Of a stretch of 64,000 nucleotides of DNA, positions 1 to 6,809 are shown in pieces. Both the position numbers and the translations under genes were made by a program. This stretch comes from Bog-473 sp964457065 (GTDB lineage Bacteria > Actinomycetota > Acidimicrobiia > Acidimicrobiales > RAAP-2), in the NCBI GenBank assembly GCA_964457065.1, contig CAYWDQ010000003.1, positions 10,863 to 74,862 of the forward strand, written 5' to 3'. Numbering within the stretch: the first letter of the stretch is position 1; the number at the start of each line of letters is the position of its first letter. Under the pieces are notes generated by a model. It did not search any database. It was not told the DNA's origin and saw only the letters and a list, made by a program, of their open reading frames with translations.

Positions 1-77
1 TGGGCGTCGCCCTCGAGACCATGCGCCAGATCGACAGCCAGCTGATGATGCGCAACTACGAGGGCTTCCTCAAGTAG
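1..77 (+). CDS. secY: SecY translocase subunit, C-terminal end (partial)
   Basis: The window opens inside a reading frame (codons from base 3) that encodes only the last 24 residues of a protein ending ...MMRNYEGFLK. This matches the typical SecY C-terminus, in which a conserved Q-L-M-M-R-x-Y-E-G-F segment forms the cytoplasmic tail of the channel. The position directly upstream of adk and map is the standard end of the spc operon. SecY is the pore of the Sec protein-export channel. The rest of the gene lies outside the window, so completeness cannot be judged. Confidence 0.85.
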   Translation, partial: GVALETMRQIDSQLMMRNYEGFLK

Positions 78-83
78 GCGCTC

Positions 84-767
84 GTGATTCCCGGGGTCAG
101 GCTCGTGGTCCTCGGCAAGCAGGGGGCCGGCAAGGGGACGCAGTGCGTGCGCCTCTCCCATCACTACGTCGTGCCACACGTCTCGACGGGGGATATGTTG
201 CGCAGCGAGGTCAAGTCGCGCACCTCGCTCGGTCAACGCGCCCAGTCGCTGATGGAGCAGGGCGAGCTCATCCCCGACGACCTCGTCATGGAGATGGTTG
301 GCGCCCGCCTGTCCGAGCGTGACACCACGGGGCGCGGCTTCGTCCTCGACGGCTGCCCCCGGACGACGAGGCAGGCCGAGTCGCTCGAGAAGATCGTCGA
401 GCCCTTCGGCCTCGACCTGGTGATCGACCTGCAGGTCCCCACGACCCTGGTCATGAAGCGCCTGGCCTCCCGCCGCGTCTGCGTGGACTGCGGGGCCAAC
501 TACTCGACCGCGGCCCCGCCGCTCGTGAACTGGACCTGCGACGTGTGCGGCGGTGAGGTGGTCCAGCGCGAGGACGACACCGAGGAGGCGATCGGGCGCC
601 GGTTGAGCCTCTACGAGGAGGAGACCGAGCCGCTGCTCACCTGGTACAAGGAGCGCCGCCTCCTGTCCGAGATCAACGGCACCGGCTCCCCGGACGCCGT
701 GACCCGGCGGGTGGTGGGCGCCATCGACGCGCTGCGCCAGCACCTCAAGGAACGCGGCGCCCTGTGA
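84..767 (+). CDS. adk: Adenylate kinase with zinc-type LID
   Basis: This 227-residue protein catalyses ATP + AMP = 2 ADP in the cytoplasm. The P-loop GKQGAGKGT is at residues 11-19, followed by the STGDMLR AMP-binding segment near 34-40 and DGCPRT near 89-94. The LID carries four cysteines (C133, C136, C152, C155) in a CxxC...CxxC arrangement, so this is the zinc-stabilised long form rather than the E. coli type. The GTG start at 84 is only 6 bases after the secY stop. The gene overlaps map by 4 bases (GTGA), so the two are translationally coupled. Length is normal for the long form. Confidence 0.96.
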   Translation: MIPGVRLVVLGKQGAGKGTQCVRLSHHYVVPHVSTGDMLRSEVKSRTSLGQRAQSLMEQGELIPDDLVMEMVGARLSERDTTGRGFVLDGCPRTTRQAESLEKIVEPFGLDLVIDLQVPTTLVMKRLASRRVCVDCGANYSTAAPPLVNWTCDVCGGEVVQREDDTEEAIGRRLSLYEEETEPLLTWYKERRLLSEINGTGSPDAVTRRVVGAIDALRQHLKERGAL

Positions 768-1504
768 GGCGCAACGAGGCCGAGCTGGCCAAGATGCGCC
801 GCGCCGGCAAGGTGGTGGCGGAAATGCACGAGGCGACCCGCGCCGCCGCCAGGCCGGGTGTCACCACCCTCGAGCTCGACAAGGTCGCCCGTGACGTCCT
901 GGAGCGCCGGGGCGCCACCTCGAACTTCCTCGGCTACCACGGCTTCCCGGCGGTCATCTGCACCTCGCCCAACTCCATGATCGTGCACGGGATCCCGGGC
1001 GGCTACGTGCTCGAGGAGGGGGACATCCTCTCCATCGACTGCGGGGCCATCATCGAGGGCTACCACGGTGACGCCGCCTACACCATGGGCATCGGGACGG
1101 TCTCCAAGGAGGCCCAGAAGCTGCTCGACGTGACCGAGCGCAGCCTGTGGGCCGGGATCGACCAGCTGACCAGGGGAAATGCCCTCAACGAGGTGGGGCG
1201 AGCGGTCCAGAAGGTGGCCGAGGCGGCCGGGTTCAGCGTGGTGCGCGAGTACGTCGGCCACGCCATCGGGACGGCCATGCACGAGCAACCCCAGGTGCCG
1301 AACTACTGGCCCGGCACCCGGGGGCCGATGCTCAAGACGGGCAACGTCTTCGCCATCGAGCCCATGGTCAACGTCGGCTCTCCCGAGACCGTCCTCCTCG
1401 ACGACGGCTGGAGCGTGGTCACCGCGGACGGGAGCCTCTCGGCCCACTTCGAGCACACCATTGCCGTCACCCCCGACGGCCCCGAGGTGTTCACAATCCC
1501 CTAG
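764..1504 (+). CDS. map: Methionine aminopeptidase, type I
   Basis: A 246-residue metalloprotease that removes the N-terminal methionine from nascent proteins. All five metal ligands of the pita-bread fold are visible: D92 (SIDCGAI), D103 (GDAAYT), H166 (GHAIGT), E199 (FAIEPM) and E230 (FEHTIAV). The GTG start overlaps the adk stop codon. There is no SH3-like zinc-finger extension at the N-terminus, so this is the short type Ia form. It is the last gene before a roughly 245-base spacer and a probable new promoter for infA. Confidence 0.96.
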   Translation: MRRNEAELAKMRRAGKVVAEMHEATRAAARPGVTTLELDKVARDVLERRGATSNFLGYHGFPAVICTSPNSMIVHGIPGGYVLEEGDILSIDCGAIIEGYHGDAAYTMGIGTVSKEAQKLLDVTERSLWAGIDQLTRGNALNEVGRAVQKVAEAAGFSVVREYVGHAIGTAMHEQPQVPNYWPGTRGPMLKTGNVFAIEPMVNVGSPETVLLDDGWSVVTADGSLSAHFEHTIAVTPDGPEVFTIP

Positions 1505-1605
1505 CCTGGGCCCCTCCGGGGGCATGGACCACGCCGTGGGGCGGCTGATCCCGGCCTCGACCAGCCGGAATCGGGCCTCGGGCTGGATTTCGGCGCCGGA
1601 TGCGG

Positions 1606-1611
1606 TAGAAT
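1606..1611 (+). promoter_or_regulatory. Possible -10 box of an infA-rpmJ-rpsM promoter
   Basis: TAGAAT (5 of 6 to TATAAT) sits in the 245-base spacer between map and infA. Upstream, TGGATT lies 16 bases away and is only a poor -35. If it is used, the transcript would carry a leader of about 130 bases before infA. This is a motif match only. Confidence 0.3.
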
Positions 1612-1736
1612 CTTCTGCTGGCTCTGGGCCTGGTTCGCTCCCGCGGGAACGGACGGGCCGGCGGCCACGCCCGAATCCGCCCCGTTCCGGCCTCGCGCCA
1701 GCGGTGCGCTCGGGGCAGCACCCAAGAACGAAAACC

Positions 1737-1752
1737 AGGAGAGAGTCACCTG
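1737..1752 (+). promoter_or_regulatory. Ribosome binding site and CTG start of infA
   Basis: AGGAGAG at 1737-1743 is followed by 6 bases and then CTG at 1750. No ATG, GTG or TTG lies at this place in the infA frame. The next in-frame start (GTG 1777) would remove nine conserved N-terminal residues and has no Shine-Dalgarno sequence at the right distance. The site therefore decides a CTG start. Confidence 0.7.
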
Positions 1753-1974
1753 CCCAAGCCCAAGGAAGATGCCATCGTGCTGGAAGGCACGGTGGTCGAG
1801 CCACTGCCCAATGCAATGTTCCGTGTCGAGCTGGAGAACGGACACAAGGTGCTGGCACACAGCTCGGGGAAGATGAGGATGCACCGCATCCGCATCCTTC
1901 CGGGGGACAAGGTCCAGGTGGAGATCACTCCGTACGACCTCAACCGGGGTCGCATCACCTATCGGTACAAGTAG
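1750..1974 (+). CDS. infA: Translation initiation factor IF-1 (CTG start)
   Basis: IF-1 is a single OB-fold protein that binds the ribosomal A site during initiation. The core (EGTVVEPLPNAMFRVELENG, GKMRMHRIRILPGD, and an ending of RGRITYRYK) is nearly consensus. Reading from CTG 1750 gives MPKPKEDAIVLEGT and 74 residues, the normal family length. A start at GTG 1777 would give a truncated 65-residue protein. The AGGAGAG box at 1737 fits the CTG. The gene is followed 13 bases later by rpmJ, the usual order. Confidence 0.93.
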   Translation: MPKPKEDAIVLEGTVVEPLPNAMFRVELENGHKVLAHSSGKMRMHRIRILPGDKVQVEITPYDLNRGRITYRYK

Positions 1975-1987
1975 GACGGGGAGTCAA

Positions 1988-2101
1988 GTGAAGGTTCGGC
2001 CGAGCGTGAAGCCGATCTGCGAGAAGTGCAAGGTCATCCGGCGCCGCGGTGTGGTGCGCGTGATCTGCGACAACCCGCGTCATAAGCAGCGGCAGGGTTA
2101 G
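1988..2101 (+). CDS. rpmJ: Ribosomal protein L36, zinc-binding form
   Basis: A 37-residue ribosomal protein starting with GTG: MKVRPSVKPICEKC... and ending RHKQRQG. The ligands C11, C14, C27 and H32 form the zinc ribbon of the C+ form of L36. It lies between infA and rpsM exactly as in most bacteria. The gene is too short for common length cut-offs and is easily missed. Confidence 0.95.
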   Translation: MKVRPSVKPICEKCKVIRRRGVVRVICDNPRHKQRQG

Positions 2102-2116
2102 GGAGAGGAAGGACGC

Positions 2117-2494
2117 ATGGCCCGAATTTCTGGGGTGGACATCCCGCGTGAGAAGCGGCTCGAGATCTCGCTGACCTACATCTACGGCATCGGCCCGACG
2201 CTGTCGACGCAGATCTGCGAGGCGACCGACGTGAACCCGTCGACCCGCGTCCGTGACCTGACCGACGAGGAGGTCGCCCGGCTCCGCACCTACATCGACA
2301 CCAACTTCCGGGTCGAGGGTGACCTGCGCCGCGACGTCTCCCAGGACATCAAGCGCAAGATGGAGATCAACTGCTACCAGGGCGTGCGGCACCGCAAGGG
2401 CCTGCCGGTCCACGGTCAGCGCACGCACACCAACGCCCGCACCCGCAAGGGCCCCAAGAAGACGGTGGCCGGGAAGAAGAAGGTGAAGAAGTAG
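2117..2494 (+). CDS. rpsM: Ribosomal protein S13
   Basis: A 125-residue small-subunit head protein that contacts the P-site tRNA and bridge B1. It starts MARISGVDIPREKR and has the H2TH-like ...YIYGIGPTLS segment, the RHRKGLPVHGQRT motif and a lysine-rich tail (KKTVAGKKKVKK) that reaches the P site. The GGGAGAGGAAGG stretch upstream provides a ribosome binding site. The last base of the TAG stop is the first base of the rpsK GTG start. Confidence 0.97.
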   Translation: MARISGVDIPREKRLEISLTYIYGIGPTLSTQICEATDVNPSTRVRDLTDEEVARLRTYIDTNFRVEGDLRRDVSQDIKRKMEINCYQGVRHRKGLPVHGQRTHTNARTRKGPKKTVAGKKKVKK

Positions 2495-2895
2495 TGGCCA
2501 AGCCCGCCAAGCCCGGCGCCCGGCGTCCCCGCCGCAAGGAGCGCAAGAACGTCGCCTACGGCGTCGCCCACATCAAGAGCTCGTTCAACAACACGATCGT
2601 CTCCATCGCCGACCCCGAGGGCAACGTCCTCGCCTGGGCCTCCGCCGGCAACGTGGGCTTCAAGGGGTCGCGCAAGTCCACCCCCTTCGCCGCCCAGCTG
2701 GCCGCCGAGGCGTGCGCCAAGCGGGCCATGGAGCACGGCGTGCGCAAGGTCGACGTCCTCGTGCGCGGGCCCGGCTCGGGCCGGGAGACCGCCATCCGCT
2801 CGCTGGCCGCCGTCGGCATCGAGGTGGTCGGCATCAAGGACGTCACGCCGATCCCCCACAACGGCTGCCGCCCCAAGAAGCGGCGCCGGGTCTAG
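2494..2895 (+). CDS. rpsK: Ribosomal protein S11
   Basis: A 133-residue platform protein of the 30S subunit. It has a basic N-terminal tail, then HIKSSFNNTIVSIAD, ...GFKGSRKSTPFAAQ and the C-terminal TPIPHNGCRPKKRRRV, all standard for S11. It starts with GTG and overlaps rpsM by one base, so it is likely translationally coupled. Confidence 0.97.
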   Translation: MAKPAKPGARRPRRKERKNVAYGVAHIKSSFNNTIVSIADPEGNVLAWASAGNVGFKGSRKSTPFAAQLAAEACAKRAMEHGVRKVDVLVRGPGSGRETAIRSLAAVGIEVVGIKDVTPIPHNGCRPKKRRRV

Positions 2896-2922
2896 GCCCA
2901 CAAGGAAGAGGAACCACACCCC

Positions 2923-3570
2923 ATGGCTCGATACACCGGTCCCGTCTGCCGACTCTGTCGGCGCGAGCGGACCAAGCTGTTCTTGAAGGGCGAGCGCTGC
3001 TACTCGCTCAAGTGCCCCGTGTCCGAGGCGGTCACGGACCGCCACAGCCGCGCCTACCCGCCCGGCGAGCACGGCCGCGACCGGATGCGCCAGGGCTCCG
3101 AGTACCTGGCCCAGCTGCGCGAGAAGCAGAAGGCCCGCCGGATCTACGGGATCTTGGAGAAGCAGTTCCGCAACATGTACGAGGAGGCCAACCGCCAGCC
3201 GGGCATCACCGGTGAGAACCTCCTGCGCAACCTGGAGCTCCGCCTCGACAACGTGGTCTTCCGGGCCGGCTGGGGCGCCAGCCGCCGCCAGGCCCGCCAG
3301 TTCGTGCGCCACGGCCACGTCCAGGTCAACGGCAAGCGCGTCACCATCCCGAGCTACCGGGTCCGCAAGGGTGACAAGGTCGTGCTGCGCGAGGCCACCC
3401 GACAGAACTTCCTGGTCCGCCGGAACATGGACACCCTGGAGCGCCAGACACCGGCCTGGCTCGAAACCGGCGACGCCGGCTTCTCGGTGGCCGTCCTCAA
3501 CCCCCCACTGCGAGAGCACATCGACGAGCCCGTCCAGGAGCAGTTGATCGTCGAGCTCTACTCGAAGTAG
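2923..3570 (+). CDS. rpsD: Ribosomal protein S4, zinc-binding form
   Basis: A 215-residue primary 16S rRNA-binding protein that nucleates 30S assembly. Near the N-terminus C9, C12, C26 and C31 make a zinc site, so this is the C+ paralog. An S4 RNA-binding domain follows (LDNVVFRAGWGASRRQARQFVRHGH, residues about 105-130). The GGAAGAGGAA box precedes ATG 2923. It lies between rpsK and rpoA, the conserved order. The zinc forms of S4 and L36 together suggest zinc-replete ribosomes. Confidence 0.97.
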   Translation: MARYTGPVCRLCRRERTKLFLKGERCYSLKCPVSEAVTDRHSRAYPPGEHGRDRMRQGSEYLAQLREKQKARRIYGILEKQFRNMYEEANRQPGITGENLLRNLELRLDNVVFRAGWGASRRQARQFVRHGHVQVNGKRVTIPSYRVRKGDKVVLREATRQNFLVRRNMDTLERQTPAWLETGDAGFSVAVLNPPLREHIDEPVQEQLIVELYSK

Positions 3571-3598
3571 CCCCGTCCCCAGCAACAGGAGTCCCACC

Positions 3599-4537
3599 AT
3601 GTTGATTTTCCAACGGCCGACCGTCGAAGTCCTCGACGAGGAGCTGCACAACCGCCAGCGTTTCGCCATCGGCCCGCTCGACCCCGGCTTCGGCACCACG
3701 CTCGGCAACTCGCTGCGCCGTACGCTGCTCTCGTCCATCCCGGGCGGTGCGGTGACCCAGCTCCGCTTCGACGAGGCGCTGCACGAGTTCACGACGCTCC
3801 CGGGCGTCAAGGAGGACGTCACCGACATCATCCTGAACCTCAAGGACCTGCTGGTCCGGGTCAACTCGGACGAGCCGCTGACGCTCCGCCTCGACGTGCG
3901 CGGCCCGGCCGACGCCACGGCAGCCGACCTGCAGCTGACGTCCGACGTCGAGGTGCTCAACCCCGACCTGCACATCGCCTCCATCAACGCCAAGGGCCGC
4001 CTGGCCGTCGACGTGACGGTGGAGCGCGGACGCGGGTACGCGTCGGCCGACAAGAACAAGCGCTCGACGACGATCGGGGTCATCCCGATCGACTCCATCT
4101 TCTCGCCCGTCCACCGGGTGACCTTCGACATCGAGCCGGTGCGGGTGGAGCAGTCGACCAACTACGACCGGCTCGTGCTCGACATCGAGACCGACGGGAC
4201 GATCTCACCCCGGGAGGCCCTGGCCTCCGCCGGTGCCACGCTGCGCAACCTGGTCTCGCTCGTGGCGGACCTCGAAGAGGCGCCGCAGGGCCTGGAGCCC
4301 GGCGACGTCGGCACGACGACCAGCGGCTCGCCGGACCTGGACCTGCGCATCGAGGAGCTCGACCTGTCCGAGCGGCCCCGCAACTGCCTCAAGCGGGCCC
4401 AGATCAACACGATCGGCGAGCTGGTCGAGCGCACCATGGAGGACCTCCTCGCCATCACCAACTTCGGGCAGAAGTCGGCCGACGAGGTCGTGCAGCGCCT
4501 GGACGAGCGCGGGCTGTCGCTCCGCACGAGGGACTGA
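3599..4537 (+). CDS. rpoA: RNA polymerase alpha subunit
   Basis: This 312-residue subunit dimerises to start polymerase assembly and binds UP elements and activators. The N-terminal domain has FGTTLGNSLRRTLLSSIPG at about 32-50 and the segment with LPGVKEDVTDIILNLK. After an acidic linker (about 230-245), the alpha C-terminal domain runs from ELDLSERPRNCLKRAQINTI to the helix-hairpin-helix FGQKSADEVVQRL. The CAACAGGAG box lies before ATG 3599. rplQ follows after 6 bases. Confidence 0.98.
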   Translation: MLIFQRPTVEVLDEELHNRQRFAIGPLDPGFGTTLGNSLRRTLLSSIPGGAVTQLRFDEALHEFTTLPGVKEDVTDIILNLKDLLVRVNSDEPLTLRLDVRGPADATAADLQLTSDVEVLNPDLHIASINAKGRLAVDVTVERGRGYASADKNKRSTTIGVIPIDSIFSPVHRVTFDIEPVRVEQSTNYDRLVLDIETDGTISPREALASAGATLRNLVSLVADLEEAPQGLEPGDVGTTTSGSPDLDLRIEELDLSERPRNCLKRAQINTIGELVERTMEDLLAITNFGQKSADEVVQRLDERGLSLRTRD

Positions 4538-4543
4538 CCGGCG

Positions 4544-4897
4544 ATGCAGGCAACCCCCAAGCGCGGTCGCCGGATGGGCGGATCCTCGGCGCACCAGAAG
4601 GCCATGCTGGGCAACCTGGTGGCCTCGCTCATCGCCGCCGAGTCCATCGTGACCACCGAGGCCAAGGCGAAGGCGCTGCGCCCGGTGGCCGAGAAGTGCG
4701 TCACCGCGGCGCGCAAGGGCGGCGTGGCCCAGCACCGCAACGTCGTCGCGCTGATCCGGGACAAGGACATGACCCACAAACTGTTCGAGGAGATCGGGCC
4801 GCGCTACGCGGATCGGCCCGGCGGCTACACCCGCATCCTGAAGCTGGGCCCGCGCCCCGGTGACAACGCGCCGATGGCACGGATCGAGTTCGTCTAA
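4544..4897 (+). CDS. rplQ: Ribosomal protein L17
   Basis: A 117-residue large-subunit protein near the exit tunnel. The N-terminal KRGRRMGGSSAHQKAMLGNL segment (start about residue 6) and the region TEAKAKALRPVAEKCVT are typical, with a C-terminus ending ARIEFV. Start is ATG 4544. The alpha operon order rpoA-rplQ-truA is preserved. Confidence 0.96.
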   Translation: MQATPKRGRRMGGSSAHQKAMLGNLVASLIAAESIVTTEAKAKALRPVAEKCVTAARKGGVAQHRNVVALIRDKDMTHKLFEEIGPRYADRPGGYTRILKLGPRPGDNAPMARIEFV

Positions 4898-4899
4898 GG

Positions 4900-5769
4900 G
4901 TGGAGCAACCCGCCGGCGCTGCGCTGCAGCGCTGGAGGCTCCTGATCGCCTACGACGGTGCGGCCTTCCGGGGCTTCGCCGTGCAGCCCGAGGTCCCGTC
5001 GGTGGCCGGCGCGCTGCGCCTGGCCCTCGAGCGCACGGCACGCATGGGCGGGCCGCCGCAGGTCACCTGCGCCGGCCGCACCGACGCCGGGGTGCACGCC
5101 CGCGGGCAGGTCGTCCACGTCGACCTGCCGGACATCCCCTACGACGGGCCCGGGCTGGCCCGGGCGCTCAACCGCCAGCTCGCCCCCGAGGTGGTCGTGC
5201 GCCGGGCTGAACCGGTCGGGCCCGAATTCGACGCCCGCCGCTCCGCCACCGGCCGCACCTACCGCTACCTGGTCTGGAACGCGCCCGCCCCCGACCCGCT
5301 GCTGGCGCCCCTGGCCTGGCACGTGCGCGACCACCTGGACCTCGGCTCCATGCGCACCGCCTCCGACGTGCTGCTCGGCACCCACGACTTCCGGTCCTTC
5401 TGCCGCCGGCCCCCGGGGACGGACCCCGCCGAGCCGATCGTGCGCCGGGTGAGCAGGGCCCGCTGGAGCGTCGACGAGGGGCCCGAGGCGACCGACGCCC
5501 GCGGCGAGGGCGAGGCGCGGCTCCTGCGCTTCGAGATCGAGGCCGGGGCCTTCTGCCACCAGATGGTGCGCTCCCTGGTGGCCAGCCTGGTCGAGGTCGG
5601 CCGGGGCCGGGAGAACGCCGCCGGCCTCATGGAGCGCCTGCGGGCCGCCACCCGCCACCGCATGGCCGATCCCGCGCCCGCCCACGGGCTGTGCCTCGTC
5701 TCGGTGGCCTACGGGGGCCTCGAGGGGGGCGGGCAGGGCGGTCCGGCCGCCGGAGCCGGTCCGGCCTGA
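4900..5769 (+). CDS. truA: tRNA pseudouridine(38-40) synthase TruA
   Basis: A 289-residue enzyme that isomerises uridines 38-40 in the anticodon arm of tRNAs. The catalytic aspartate is D62 in the signature CAGRTDAGVHARGQVVH. The N-terminal IAYDGAAFRGFAVQP and the C-terminal FCHQMVRSLVASLVEVGRG are conserved family blocks. An insertion around 190-205 and a Gly/Ala tail make it slightly longer than the E. coli enzyme (270). GTG start two bases after the rplQ stop, so it is probably co-transcribed. Confidence 0.95.
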   Translation: MEQPAGAALQRWRLLIAYDGAAFRGFAVQPEVPSVAGALRLALERTARMGGPPQVTCAGRTDAGVHARGQVVHVDLPDIPYDGPGLARALNRQLAPEVVVRRAEPVGPEFDARRSATGRTYRYLVWNAPAPDPLLAPLAWHVRDHLDLGSMRTASDVLLGTHDFRSFCRRPPGTDPAEPIVRRVSRARWSVDEGPEATDARGEGEARLLRFEIEAGAFCHQMVRSLVASLVEVGRGRENAAGLMERLRAATRHRMADPAPAHGLCLVSVAYGGLEGGGQGGPAAGAGPA

Positions 5770-5771
5770 GG

Positions 5772-5809
5772 GGGCGGCGGCCCGCCCGGAGGGGAGCGGC
5801 TTGCTCCCC
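5772..5809 (+). terminator. Two consecutive hairpins after truA
   Basis: GGGCGG (5772-5777) pairs with CCGCCC (5782-5787). Directly after it GGGGAGC (5791-5797), a 5-base loop and GCTCCCC (5803-5809) form a second perfect stem. No T-run follows, so this could be a GC-only terminator for the alpha operon or a structured element in front of rplM. It overlaps the putative -35 box of the next promoter. Confidence 0.4.
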
Positions 5810-5829
5810 CTCTCCAGGCGCCCTATCCT
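5801..5829 (+). promoter_or_regulatory. Putative promoter of rplM-rpsI
   Basis: TTGCTC (5801-5806), a 17-base spacer and TATCCT (5824-5829). It would give a leader of about 85 bases to rplM. The -35 lies in the downstream arm of the preceding hairpin. Confidence 0.4.
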
Positions 5830-5919
5830 GGTAGATCGGCTCGCGGGATCCCCGGGAGCCCTGAGCCCGCTCTCCGAGGCGTGCGCTCGTTCACCACGCG
5901 GAAGCGAAAGATCGGTCTT

Positions 5920-6369
5920 GTGCGCACATTTTCACCGAAGGTCACCGAGATCCAGCGAACCTGGTACGTCGTCGACGCCGATGGCCTCGTGCTCGGCCGC
6001 CTCGCCTCGTCCGTGGCCGCCATCCTGCGCGGCAAGCACCGCCCCTACTTCGCACCGCACGTCGACACCGGCGACCACGTGATCGTGGTCAACGCCGACA
6101 AGGTGGTGCTCACCTCGAGCAAGGCCGAGGCCAAGATGGCCTACCGCCACAGCGGCTACCCCGGCGGCCTCCGGGCCACCAGCTACGCCGAATTGTTGGA
6201 GGAGCACCCCGACGAGCTGATCCGGCGCTCGGTGCGCGGCATGCTGCCGAAGAACACCCTCGGCCGCCAGATGCTGGGCAAGCTCCAGGTCTACGCCGGC
6301 CCGGATCACCCCCACGCCGCCCAGAAGCCCGAGCCTCTCGAACTGCCCGAGGCCCGCCGGGCCGGCTGA
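5920..6369 (+). CDS. rplM: Ribosomal protein L13
   Basis: A 149-residue early-assembly protein of the 50S subunit. I chose GTG 5920, which reads MRTFSPKVTEIQRTWYVVDA and matches the usual L13 N-terminus, with a GAAAG box 9 bases upstream. An in-frame GTG at 5881 would add 13 residues (RSFTTRKRKIGL...) that the family does not have. The core ...GRLASSVAAILRGKHRPYF and the VRGMLPKNTLGRQMLGKL block are clear. It is followed by rpsI after 33 bases, the universal L13-S9 pair. Confidence 0.95.
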   Translation: MRTFSPKVTEIQRTWYVVDADGLVLGRLASSVAAILRGKHRPYFAPHVDTGDHVIVVNADKVVLTSSKAEAKMAYRHSGYPGGLRATSYAELLEEHPDELIRRSVRGMLPKNTLGRQMLGKLQVYAGPDHPHAAQKPEPLELPEARRAG

Positions 6370-6402
6370 GCCCGCGCACCAAGGAAGGACACCACCACCG
6401 CA

Positions 6403-6795
6403 ATGCCCGTACCACTGAGCCAGACCACCGGTCGCCGCAAGCAGGCGGTCGCGCGCGTCCGCTTCCGCCCCGGCCAGGGCGCCATCACCGTCAACAAGCT
6501 TCCGATCGAGAAGTACTTCACCTCGGCGACGCACCGCATGCTCGTGACCGAGCCGCTGCGCGTGACCAACACGGCGGAGTCCTACGACATCGAGGCCACG
6601 ATCGACGGAGGCGGGATCTCGGGCCAGGCCGGCGCCATGCGCCTCGGCATCGCGCGCAGCCTCTGCGAAATGGATCCCGAGCTCCGTGGCGCGCTCAAGC
6701 GCTCGGGCCTCCTCACGCGCGACGCGCGGGAGAAGGAGTCCAAGAAGTACGGCCTGAAGAAGGCCCGCAAGGCGCCGCAGTACTCCAAGCGGTAG
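6403..6795 (+). CDS. rpsI: Ribosomal protein S9
   Basis: A 130-residue 30S head protein whose C-terminal tail touches the anticodon of P-site tRNA. GRRKQAVARVRFRPGQG at residues 10-26 and the tail ESKKYGLKKARKAPQYSKR with the invariant final lysine-arginine are diagnostic. The AAGGAAGGA box precedes ATG 6403. glmM begins 14 bases later, so ribosome and wall-precursor genes appear to share a transcript. Confidence 0.97.
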   Translation: MPVPLSQTTGRRKQAVARVRFRPGQGAITVNKLPIEKYFTSATHRMLVTEPLRVTNTAESYDIEATIDGGGISGQAGAMRLGIARSLCEMDPELRGALKRSGLLTRDAREKESKKYGLKKARKAPQYSKR

Positions 6796-6809
6796 CAAGC
6801 GAAACGCGA

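Noticed and set aside
611..1858. Long minus-strand open frames over adk-map and other GC-rich genes
   Set aside because: These are shadows: in high-GC coding DNA long antisense frames arise from third-position bias, and the plus-strand products are clear.
5881..5919. Upstream GTG start for rplM
   Set aside because: It would add 13 residues that L13 proteins lack; GTG 5920 matches the family N-terminus.
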